From: Micromonospora lupini str. Lupac 08 | Lineage (GTDB): Bacteria > Actinomycetota > Actinomycetes > Mycobacteriales > Micromonosporaceae | Direction of reading: 5' to 3' | Assembly: GCF_000297395.2 (NCBI RefSeq) | Contig: NZ_HF570108.1 | Coordinates: forward strand, 1,043,910-1,086,175 | DNA length: 42,266 nucleotides | In this document: one piece after another, positions 34,276-42,266 of the stretch | Layout: each line of letters begins with the position of its first letter | How positions within the stretch are numbered: the first letter of the stretch is position 1 | The notes under the pieces: generated by a model | Database searches by the model: none | What the model was told of the DNA's origin: nothing | The model's input: only the letters and a program-made list of their open reading frames with translations | Translations under genes and position numbers: made by a program

Positions 34276-35661
34276 GTGTCTGATCTGTCCCAGATCGTCA
34301 AGGCGTACGACGTCCGAGGGACGGTGCCGGACCAGTGGGACGAGCGGGTCGCCGAGGCGCTCGGGGCCGCATTCACCCAGCTGCTCAACACCACTGACGA
34401 GCCCGGCGACGCGGTAGTCGTCGGGTACGACATGCGGGCCACCTCACCCGGCCTGGCCGCCGCCTTCGCCGCCGGGGTGCGGGCCGAGGGTCGCTCGGTG
34501 ATCGAGATCGGGCTCGCCTCCACCGACCTGCTCTACTTCGCCTCCGGTTCGCTCGACCTGCCCGGCGCGATGTTCACGGCGAGTCACAATCCGGCGCAGT
34601 ACAACGGCATCAAGATGTGCCGCTCCGGGGCTCGGCCGATCGGCCAGGACAGCGGGCTGGCGGAGATCCGGGAGCGCGCGCAGGCCCTGCTGGACTCGGG
34701 GGCGTCGCGCCCGGCGGGTGAGCCGACGAAGCTGGCCGAGCGGCGGGACCTCCTTCCCGACTACGCCGCGTACCTGCGCAAGCTTGTCGACCTCTCCGGC
34801 ATCCGGCCGTTGAAGGTGGTGGTCGACGCCGGCAACGGGATGGGTGGCTTCACCGTCCCCACCGTGCTCGGCGACGCCGCCCTGTCGGCGCTGCCGCTGG
34901 AGATCGTGCCGCTCTACTTCGAGCTGGACGGCACCTTCCCCAACCACGAGGCGAACCCGCTGGACCCGGCGAACCTGGTCGACCTCCAGCGTGCCGTGGT
35001 CGAGCACGGGGCAGACATCGGGTTGGCCTTCGACGGCGACGCCGACAGGTGCTTCGTGGTGGACGAGCGTGGCGAGCCGGTCTCGCCGTCGGCGATCACC
35101 GCGCTTGTCGCGGCGCGTGAGCTGGCCAAGCACCCGGGCTCCACGGTGATCCACGGTCTGATCACCTCCAGCGCGGTCGCGGAGATCATCCGTGAGCACG
35201 GTGGGGAGCCGGTGGTCGCCCGGGTCGGGCACTCCTTCATCAAGGCCGAGATGGCCCGTACCAACGCCGTCTTCGGTGGTGAGCACTCCGCGCACTACTA
35301 CTTCCGGGACTTCTGGTTCGCCGACACCGGAATGCTCGCCGCGATGCACACCCTCGCCGCCCTGGGCGAGCAGTCGCTGCCGTTGTCCGTGCTGGCCGGC
35401 GAGTACGAGCGCTACATCGCCTCCGGCGAGATCAACTCGACGGTCGCGGACCAGGCCGCCGCGGTGGCCGAGGTGCGTGCCGCGTACCCGGACGCGACGG
35501 TCGACGAGATGGACGGGCTCACGCTGCGTTTCTCCGACGGCGCCTGGTTCAACCTGCGCGCCTCCAACACCGAGCCGCTGCTGCGGCTCAACGTCGAGGC
35601 GCCCACCCGCGAGCGGATGGTCTCGCTGCGGGACGAGGTGCTCGACCGCGTTCGCCGATAA
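34276..35661 (+). CDS. manB: Phosphomannomutase/phosphoglucomutase
   Basis: The 461-residue protein is an alpha-D-phosphohexomutase. The phosphoserine loop TASHNPAQYNGIK has the acceptor serine at about residue 103. The metal-binding loop is FDGDADRCF, and the sugar-binding GGEHSAHYYFRD segment is present. The last domain ends with the phosphate-binding RASNTEPLLRLN. It interconverts mannose-6-phosphate and mannose-1-phosphate, supplying manC. AAGGAG lies 8 bases upstream of the GTG at 34276, and TACGCT near 34233 is a likely -10. It is the first gene of a run through Trm112, SIS isomerase, CDF exporter and manA, the right half of the mannose cluster. Confidence 0.95.
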   Translation: MSDLSQIVKAYDVRGTVPDQWDERVAEALGAAFTQLLNTTDEPGDAVVVGYDMRATSPGLAAAFAAGVRAEGRSVIEIGLASTDLLYFASGSLDLPGAMFTASHNPAQYNGIKMCRSGARPIGQDSGLAEIRERAQALLDSGASRPAGEPTKLAERRDLLPDYAAYLRKLVDLSGIRPLKVVVDAGNGMGGFTVPTVLGDAALSALPLEIVPLYFELDGTFPNHEANPLDPANLVDLQRAVVEHGADIGLAFDGDADRCFVVDERGEPVSPSAITALVAARELAKHPGSTVIHGLITSSAVAEIIREHGGEPVVARVGHSFIKAEMARTNAVFGGEHSAHYYFRDFWFADTGMLAAMHTLAALGEQSLPLSVLAGEYERYIASGEINSTVADQAAAVAEVRAAYPDATVDEMDGLTLRFSDGAWFNLRASNTEPLLRLNVEAPTRERMVSLRDEVLDRVRR

Positions 35662-35722
35662 GATCGCCTGCGCCGGTCGGCACCGCCGCCGGTGACCCCG
35701 CACTCGTGGAAGGAGCCGCGCC

Positions 35723-35908
35723 ATGGCCCTGGATCCGCAGTTGCTCGAGATCCTTGCCTGCCCGGACACGCACCACGCCCCGCTCACCTACGACGCGGAG
35801 GCGCAGACGTTGACCTGCACGGAGTGCGGTCGGATCTTCGAGGTCCGCGACGACGTGCCGGTGCTGCTGCTCGACGAGGCGCGTGGCGGCCCCGGGCAGC
35901 AGTCATGA
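35723..35908 (+). CDS. Trm112-family zinc-ribbon-like protein
   Basis: The 61-residue protein is a Trm112-like small protein with a CP..DTHH start (ILACPDTHHAPLTYD) and CTECGRIFEVRDDVPVLL. The three visible cysteines (one near residue 13 and the CTEC pair) only partly complete a zinc ribbon. In other organisms it activates methyltransferases; in actinobacteria it is found beside the SIS isomerase gene, and its partner is unproven. GGAG lies before the ATG at 35723. Its stop overlaps the next start as ATGA, so translation is coupled. Confidence 0.9.
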   Translation: MALDPQLLEILACPDTHHAPLTYDAEAQTLTCTECGRIFEVRDDVPVLLLDEARGGPGQQS

Positions 35909-37104
35909 TCGACGGTACGGCCGGGGTCAGTGGTCGTCGCGACGCCGACGAGGCCCTGCTCGACAACCCGGACGCGCTGGCCGAGCACGACCCGGGCGGC
36001 ATGTTGCGGCACACCGCCTCGGGTGGCGCCCAGGTGCGCGAGAGCGCGGCGTTGGCCGCCGAGGCGAACCTGGCGGTGCTCGCCGACGACGGGCGTCCCC
36101 GGGCCGTGGTGATCGCCGGCATCGGCACCGCCGGGCGTACCGGTGACGTGCTGGCCACGGTTGCCGGGCCCCGCTGCCCGGTCCCGATCATCGGTCACCG
36201 CAGCGCGGGCGTGCCCGGTTGGGTGGGCGCCGCCGACGTGGTGATCGCGGTGAGCGCGTCCGGTCGGAGCCCGGAGGCGTTGGGCGCCGCCGAGGCCGCG
36301 CACCGTCGCGGTGCCCGGCTGGTCGCGGTGGGCGCCCCGGACTCGCAGTTGCAGTCGGTCGCCGAGCGGGCCCGCGCGCCGTTCATCCCGGTGCCGCGAC
36401 GCGCGCCGGCCCGGGCCAGCCTGTGGGCGCTCACCGTGCCGGTCCTGCTCGCCGCGCGCTCGCTCGGGCTGGTGAAGGTCAACGAGGCGGATCTGGCGGA
36501 GACGGCGGCCCGACTCGACGCGGACGCCGACCGCTGCCGCTCCGCCGCCGAGTCGTTCGTCAACCCGGCCAAGTCGCTGGCGCTGGGCCTGGCCGGCTCG
36601 ATCCCGATCGTGTGGGGCTCGTCCCCGCTGGCCACCGTGGCGGCTCGCCGCTTCGGCGACACCCTGTCCGCCAACGCCCGCTATCCGGTGGTCACCGGGG
36701 CGCTGGGCGAGGCGGGGCGGGGCCGCGTCGGGCTGCTGGACGGCGTCTTCGGCGGCCTGGCCGAGGGGGAGCGGGACATCTTCGCCGACCCGGCGGAGGA
36801 GGACGACGGCGAGGGCACCCGGCTGCGGCTGGTCCTGCTGCGCGACGGCGGGCTCAACGCCGAGGACGACACGGACGAGCCGCTCGCGGTCGAGGAGCGC
36901 CGCGCGGACGCGGTGCAGACCCTCGCCGAGCGCCGTGGTGTGCGCTGCGACGTGGTGACGGCCGAGGGCGGATCGGCTCTGGAGCGGCTGGCCTCACTCA
37001 TCGCCGTACCGGATTTCGCCTCGATCTATCTTGCTCTGGCACACGGATTGGACCCGATGGCCGTCCCGGCCATCACCGAGATGAAGGAGCTGTCGAACCA
37101 GTGA
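35905..37104 (+). CDS. SIS-domain phosphoglucose/phosphomannose isomerase-like
   Basis: The 399-residue protein has two SIS-type sugar-phosphate-binding lobes, recognised by VVIAGIGTAGRTGDVLA near residue 70, AVSASGRSPEALGAAEAA near residue 116 and PIVWGSSPLATVAARRFGD near residue 233. It matches the bifunctional phosphoglucose/phosphomannose isomerase type, which links fructose-6-phosphate to glucose- or mannose-6-phosphate. It may duplicate manA or serve another sugar; the sequence does not settle this. The ATG at 35905 overlaps Trm112 as ATGA, and its ribosome site lies within that gene. The neighbour order matches the mycobacterial manB-SIS-manA run. Confidence 0.82.
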   Translation: MIDGTAGVSGRRDADEALLDNPDALAEHDPGGMLRHTASGGAQVRESAALAAEANLAVLADDGRPRAVVIAGIGTAGRTGDVLATVAGPRCPVPIIGHRSAGVPGWVGAADVVIAVSASGRSPEALGAAEAAHRRGARLVAVGAPDSQLQSVAERARAPFIPVPRRAPARASLWALTVPVLLAARSLGLVKVNEADLAETAARLDADADRCRSAAESFVNPAKSLALGLAGSIPIVWGSSPLATVAARRFGDTLSANARYPVVTGALGEAGRGRVGLLDGVFGGLAEGERDIFADPAEEDDGEGTRLRLVLLRDGGLNAEDDTDEPLAVEERRADAVQTLAERRGVRCDVVTAEGGSALERLASLIAVPDFASIYLALAHGLDPMAVPAITEMKELSNQ

Positions 37105-37162
37105 ACGAAAGCAGGGCGCGGCGCGTCACGGACGTCACCACGACGCGAAGCGGAGTGGCAGC

Positions 37163-38170
37163 GTGAGCGCGAACGGCGGGACGAAGGCGATCGTCGCCGC
37201 CCTGCTGGCCAACATCGGCATCGCCGTCACCAAGTTCATCGCGTTCCTGCTCTCCGGGTCCTCGTCGATGCTGGCCGAGGCGGTCCACTCGGTCGCCGAC
37301 TCCGGCAACCAGGGTCTGCTGCTGTTGGGCGGGAAACGGGCGAAGCGCGCGGCCACGCCGGAACACCCGTTCGGGTACGGCCGGGAGCGCTACATCTACG
37401 CGTTCATCGTGTCGATCGTGCTGTTCAGCATCGGCGGGCTGTTCGCCCTCTACGAGGCGTACCACAAGTGGTCGCACGCGGAGGGCATCACCGAGTGGCA
37501 GTGGCTTCCGGTGGCGGTGCTGGTGGCGGCGATCGCCATGGAGTCGTTCTCCTTCCGGACGGCGATCAAGGAGTCCAACCACATCCGGGGCAAGCAGTCC
37601 TGGGTGCGTTTCATCCGGCGGGCCAAGGCGCCGGAGCTGCCGGTGGTGCTCCTGGAGGACTTCGGCGCGCTCGTCGGCCTGGTCTTCGCGCTGTTCGGTG
37701 TCGGCATGACGCTGATCACCGGCAACGGCCGGTGGGACGCGGCCGGCACCGCGATGATCGGCGTCCTGCTGGTGGTCATCGCCATCGTGCTGGCCATCGA
37801 GACCAAGAGCCTGCTGCTCGGTGAGGGTGCCGAGCAGCAGGACCTGGACGCCATCGAGCGGGCCATCACCGAGGGCCCCGAGGTGGAGCGGATCATCCAC
37901 ATGAAGACGCTCTACCTGGGTCCGGAAGAGCTGATGGTGGCCGCGAAGATCGGTGTGCCGGCCTGCGAGAGCGCCCACGAGCTGGCCCGTGGCATCAACG
38001 CCGTGGAGGCGCGGATCCGCACCGCCGTGCCGATCGCCCGGGTGATCTACCTGGAGCCGGACATCTACAGCGCCGCCGCCGCGGCGGCCGGCACCGGCGC
38101 CGCCGCCGACACCGCCGTACCGCAGCCCGAGGACGCGTCGGGCGAGGCGGTCGGGCGGCCCAGGGGCTGA
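37163..38170 (+). CDS. Cation diffusion facilitator
   Basis: The 335-residue protein has six predicted membrane helices, beginning IVAALLANIGIAVTKFIAFLL, and a C-terminal cytoplasmic domain typical of cation diffusion facilitators. The metal-site motif HSVADSGNQ is in the second helix and matches the HxxxD site. The C-terminal ferredoxin-like domain starts near residue 240 (HMKTLYLGPEELMVAAKIG). Such proteins export zinc, iron, manganese or cobalt in exchange for protons. The metal cannot be told. The GTG at 37163 has only a weak ribosome site. It lies inside the mannose run, 4 bases from manA. Confidence 0.88.
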   Translation: MSANGGTKAIVAALLANIGIAVTKFIAFLLSGSSSMLAEAVHSVADSGNQGLLLLGGKRAKRAATPEHPFGYGRERYIYAFIVSIVLFSIGGLFALYEAYHKWSHAEGITEWQWLPVAVLVAAIAMESFSFRTAIKESNHIRGKQSWVRFIRRAKAPELPVVLLEDFGALVGLVFALFGVGMTLITGNGRWDAAGTAMIGVLLVVIAIVLAIETKSLLLGEGAEQQDLDAIERAITEGPEVERIIHMKTLYLGPEELMVAAKIGVPACESAHELARGINAVEARIRTAVPIARVIYLEPDIYSAAAAAAGTGAAADTAVPQPEDASGEAVGRPRG

Positions 38171-38173
38171 CGG

Positions 38174-39337
38174 GTGGAACCGCTGTACGGACCGATCCGG
38201 GACTACGCGTGGGGGTCCCGCTCGGCCATCGCCGTCTTGCAGGGTCGACCGGTGCCGAGCACCGGTCCGGAGGCGGAGCTGTGGCTGGGCGCCCACCCGG
38301 GCGCCCCGGCCAGCGTGGAGCGCGCCGGCCTGCGGGTGAGCCTCTGTGACCTGGTGCGCGACGAGCCGGGGCAGTGGCTGGGCCAGCGGGTGGCCGACCG
38401 GTTCGGCACCCGGCTACCGTTCCTGCTCAAGGTCCTCGCCGCCGACGCGCCGCTGAGCCTGCAGGCGCATCCGGACGCCGAGCAGGCCCGGGCGGGTTTC
38501 GCGGCGGAGGCGGGCCGTCCCGTGGGGGAGCGCAACTACTCCGACCCGCACCACAAGCCGGAGTTGCTCGTCGCGCTCACCCCGTTCGAGGCGCTGTGTG
38601 GCTTCCGGGACCCGGTGGAGTCGGCCGAGGCGCTCGCCGCGTTCGGCGTACCGGCGTTGGCGCCGGTGGTCGACGCGTTGCGGACCGGGCCGGCGGGGTT
38701 GGCCACGGCGGTGCGGACGCTGCTCGGCTGGCCGGTCGCCCAGCGCGACGGGCTGCTGGGCGCCGTCCTCGCGTCGGCGGCCGACGGCCCGGACGCGGAC
38801 CTGGCCCGCCGGTTGGCGGCGTTCTATCCGGGAGACCCGGGTGTGCTGGTGGCGCTGCTGCTGCACCACCTGCGGCTGGCGCCGGGCGAGGCGATCTGGA
38901 TGCCCGCGGGCAACCTGCACGCCTACCTGAGCGGCTGCGGGGTGGAGATCATGGCGGCCAGCGACAACGTGCTGCGCGGGGGTCTGACCCCGAAGCGGGT
39001 GGACGTGGACGAGCTGCTGCGGGTGCTGCGTTTCGAGGTGCTCGACGATCCGGTTCGTGCCGCCCAGCCGGTCGGCCCCGGGGTGGACTGCTGGCCGGTG
39101 CCGGTGGACGACTTCGCGTTGCACCGGGTGCGGGTCGGCGCCGCCGTGCCGGAGGTCACCCTGCCGCTGCCCGGTCCCCGGGTGGTGCTCTGCGGGGCGG
39201 GCTCGGTCACCGTCGACGACGGGGCGGGCGCGCTGACGCTGGCGTCCGGCCAGGCGGCGATCGGCACGGCGGCCGGGGAGCCGTTGCGGGTCGGCGGCGA
39301 CGGTGAGGCGTACGTGGCGACGTCGGGGCTGCGCTGA
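38174..39337 (+). CDS. manA: Mannose-6-phosphate isomerase, class I
   Basis: The 387-residue protein has the class I phosphomannose isomerase zinc ligands: the glutamine and histidine in LQAHPDAEQA, the glutamate in HHKPELLVAL and the histidine in GNLHAYLSGCG. The opening PIRDYAWGSRSAIAVLQGR is also conserved. It converts fructose-6-phosphate to mannose-6-phosphate and starts the GDP-mannose path that manB and manC finish. The GTG at 38174 lies 4 bases after the CDF stop, so coupling is likely. It ends the mannose run before the ahcY promoter. Confidence 0.95.
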   Translation: MEPLYGPIRDYAWGSRSAIAVLQGRPVPSTGPEAELWLGAHPGAPASVERAGLRVSLCDLVRDEPGQWLGQRVADRFGTRLPFLLKVLAADAPLSLQAHPDAEQARAGFAAEAGRPVGERNYSDPHHKPELLVALTPFEALCGFRDPVESAEALAAFGVPALAPVVDALRTGPAGLATAVRTLLGWPVAQRDGLLGAVLASAADGPDADLARRLAAFYPGDPGVLVALLLHHLRLAPGEAIWMPAGNLHAYLSGCGVEIMAASDNVLRGGLTPKRVDVDELLRVLRFEVLDDPVRAAQPVGPGVDCWPVPVDDFALHRVRVGAAVPEVTLPLPGPRVVLCGAGSVTVDDGAGALTLASGQAAIGTAAGEPLRVGGDGEAYVATSGLR

Positions 39338-39369
39338 CCTCGCCACAAGTCCGACTTTCCCGAAATAGC

Positions 39370-39601
39370 TTGACGCGATCCTGGCCGAATGTGACTCTAT
39401 GAGTACGCAGCGTTATCGCGACGACGGTCCGGCAACGTGCGGGGAACCAAACCGGGGGGATGCACGGGGCGGGCGGAAGTGGGCAGCGGGTCTGTCCACC
39501 ACCGACCGCCCCGTGCGCTGTCCGTGGCCCGTCCCCCGCCGCCCGTCGCCAGCGCGCGTAAGGTGGAGGATCGGCGCAGACATCGTTCGACAGGAGCTTT
39601 C
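39370..39601 (+). promoter_or_regulatory. ahcY promoter and structured leader
   Basis: TTGACG (39370-39375) is a good -35, and GACTCT (39393-39398) fits as a -10 at 17 bases. The leader of about 195 bases can form two mutually exclusive hairpins. GCACGGGGCGG (39462-39472) pairs perfectly with CCGCCCCGTGC (39506-39516), or its first bases GCACG pair with the earlier CGTGC (39436-39440) of GGCAACGTGC. This is the logic of a transcription or translation switch. I do not see the known SAH riboswitch consensus. Confidence 0.5.
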
Positions 39602-41101
<1,500 letters not shown>

Positions 41102-41114
41102 TCGACGTCGCTTT

Positions 41115-41150
41115 CGAACCGGGTCGGCTGTTCGCAGCCGGCCCGGTTCG
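41115..41150 (+). terminator. Stem-loop terminator after ahcY
   Basis: CGAACCGGGTCGGC (41115-41128) pairs with GCCGGCCCGGTTCG (41137-41150), with one G-T wobble and an 8-base loop, 13 bases after the ahcY stop. Being nearly symmetrical, it may also serve the convergent small gene. Confidence 0.75.
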
Positions 41151-41181
41151 TCGTTCCCGCCGAGGCGGGACGGGGGTCGGG

Positions 41182-41340
41182 TCAGCCGGAGCGGGAGTCG
41201 CGGCGGCTGGGGCGGAACCACGTCCACGCACACCAGGCCAGCCAGGCCAGGGACACGACGGTGGCCAGTGCCCGCAGGCGCAGCGCGCTGAGCAGCATCA
41301 CCACGGCGAGCACCGCAAGCCACGGCAGGAAAGCCTTCAC
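41182..41340 (-). CDS. Small membrane protein
   Basis: The 52-residue protein has two hydrophobic segments: WLAVLAVVMLLSALRL (about residues 6-21) and ATVVSLAWLAWCAWTWF (about residues 26-42). It ends with the charged RPSRRDSRSG. GGGAGGA lies about 9 bases before the GTG at 41340, a strong ribosome site that supports the gene. It is convergent with ahcY and divergent from efeU. The function is unknown. Confidence 0.65.
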   Translation of the reverse strand: MKAFLPWLAVLAVVMLLSALRLRALATVVSLAWLAWCAWTWFRPSRRDSRSG

Positions 41341-41473
41341 GGCAGGGATCCTCCCACGCTCGGACGGTGACCGGCTCGTGGCGACCGTCGAAGGCCAGGT
41401 CACAGCGAGAGTGAGCTTGTCATGAACAACTTGACGAGGTCGGAGAACTGGAGGAAGGTATGGCTGCCCTAAG

Positions 41474-41492
41474 TTAGCTGAGGCGTGCCTAA
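41474..41492 (+). promoter_or_regulatory. DtxR/IdeR-type iron box before efeU
   Basis: TTAGCTGAGGCGTGCCTAA matches the iron-box consensus TTAGGTTAGGCTAACCTAA at 14 of 19 positions and has near-perfect outer arms. It ends 16 bases before the efeU start. A TTGACG at 41431-41436 is a plausible -35. Iron-bound DtxR/IdeR would block transcription, so efeU would be made when iron is scarce. Confidence 0.75.
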
Positions 41493-41508
41493 TGAACACG
41501 GAGCCCTG

Positions 41509-42266
41509 ATGTTCGCCACCTACCTGATCGGCCTGCGGGAGGGCCTGGAAGCGACCCTGGTGGTCAGCATCCTTGTCGCCTTCCTGGTGAAGTCGCAGCG
41601 TCGGGACCGGTTGCCGCAGGTGTGGGCGGGCGTCGGCCTGGCCGTGGCGCTCTCCGTGCTCTTCGGCTGGCTCATCGAGTACACCTCGACCTCGCTGCTG
41701 TCCCGCTCCGAGGACCGCGAGCTGTTCGAGGCCGTCACCTCCGTCGCGGCAGTGGTGTTCGTCACCTGGATGATCTTCTGGATGCGCAAGGCGGCCCGCA
41801 CCATCGCGGGCGAGCTGCGCGGCAGGCTCACCGATGCACTGGCCGTCGGGTCGCTCGCCGTGGCCGGGATGGCATTCCTCGCGGTGGTTCGGGAGGGCCT
41901 CGAAACCGCTCTGATCTTCTACTCCGCCGCCCAGGGCGCGGCAGGCGACAGTGGGCCGCTGCTCGCGCTTGTCGGCGGCATCGTGACCGCCGTGGTGCTC
42001 GGCGTGCTGCTGTACGCCAGCGCCCTGCGGATCAACCTCAGCAAGTTCTTCACCTGGACCGGCGCCCTGCTGATCCTGGTCGCCGCCGGCATCCTCAAGT
42101 ACGGCGTGCACGACTTCCAGGAGTCCGGTGTCCTGCCCGGCCTCAACGACCTGGCCTTCGACATCACCGGCACGCTCGACCCGACCACCTGGTACGCGGC
42201 GCTGCTGGCCGGCATGTTCAACGTGACCCCCGCGCCCACCGTGCTCGAGACGATCGCCTGGATCGG
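41509..42266 (+). CDS. efeU: FTR1/EfeU iron permease, cut by window end
   Basis: The first 252 residues are present and the frame runs off the window. They include both FTR1-type REGLE motifs (GLREGLEATLVV near residue 8 and VVREGLETALIFY near residue 127) that carry the iron-binding glutamates. Several membrane helices are visible, for example LPQVWAGVGLAVALSVLFGW. EfeU takes up ferrous iron, after oxidation, through the cytoplasmic membrane together with EfeO and EfeB, which probably follow beyond the edge. GGAG lies 7 bases before the ATG at 41509. The iron box just upstream supports the iron-uptake role. Confidence 0.9.
   Translation, partial: MFATYLIGLREGLEATLVVSILVAFLVKSQRRDRLPQVWAGVGLAVALSVLFGWLIEYTSTSLLSRSEDRELFEAVTSVAAVVFVTWMIFWMRKAARTIAGELRGRLTDALAVGSLAVAGMAFLAVVREGLETALIFYSAAQGAAGDSGPLLALVGGIVTAVVLGVLLYASALRINLSKFFTWTGALLILVAAGILKYGVHDFQESGVLPGLNDLAFDITGTLDPTTWYAALLAGMFNVTPAPTVLETIAWI

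Noticed and set aside
39370..39601. Known SAH riboswitch
   Set aside because: I do not find the conserved SAH-riboswitch core in this leader; only a GGCAAC and alternative hairpins are present.

Overview
The window is very GC-rich and has strongly G/C-biased third codon positions. It carries actinobacterial hallmarks: WhiB, coenzyme F420 biosynthesis, DUF5753/DUF397 regulator pairs, a WXG100-type secretion substrate, a DtxR-type iron box and many leaderless or GTG starts. A Micromonosporaceae-like filamentous actinomycete is the most natural host, but this is inferred from gene content, not from a database match.

Layout. 1-6.3 kb: TIGR03089-family protein (minus), a GT4 glycosyltransferase, GDP-mannose synthesis gene manC, a NUDIX hydrolase, an uncharacterised protein and an ArsR-type regulator. 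6.4-12.3 kb: F420 genes fbiB-fbiA (minus), a membrane protein with a Pro/Gln-rich tail, and the fused FO synthase fbiC. 12.5-14.5 kb: an exported small protein, a DUF4331 protein and a small orphan. 15.0-16.3 kb: whiB (WhiB2 type), a metallopeptidase-like protein and DUF3499. 16.3-34.2 kb: accessory region with an XRE-DUF397 pair, a complete polyamine ABC operon, a G5/excalibur protein, a duplicated double-psi-barrel-like secreted protein, a polymorphic-toxin locus (23.85-30.8 kb), DinB and TPR genes, endonuclease V and a secreted anchored protein. 34.3-41.1 kb: mannose-phosphate and methyl-cycle genes manB, Trm112, SIS isomerase, CDF exporter, manA and ahcY. The right edge holds an iron-box-controlled, truncated efeU.

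How they fit. manC, manB, the SIS isomerase and manA cover fructose-6-P to mannose-6-P to mannose-1-P to GDP-mannose. fbiA, fbiB and fbiC cover most of F420 assembly. The order manC - fbiA/fbiB - whiB2 - metallopeptidase - DUF3499 - manB - SIS - manA - ahcY recalls the Mycobacterium tuberculosis Rv3264c-Rv3248c neighbourhood, so the 16.3-34.2 kb block looks like an insertion into an old syntenic core.

Most notable: (1) a toxin locus whose 1469-residue protein joins a CpnT-like head, an internal papain-like (Tox-PL) domain and a RelA/SpoT-like C-terminal tip, followed by an overlapping 148-residue orphan that is the likely immunity gene, with a divergent Imm35/YwqJ-deaminase/SUKH-3 fusion; (2) a palindromic repeat family in four copies, in pairs that bracket the XRE-DUF397 module and the endonuclease V gene, two copies supplying the host gene's stop codon; (3) an ahcY leader with mutually exclusive hairpins; (4) a 16-bp perfect palindrome over the whiB -10 element.
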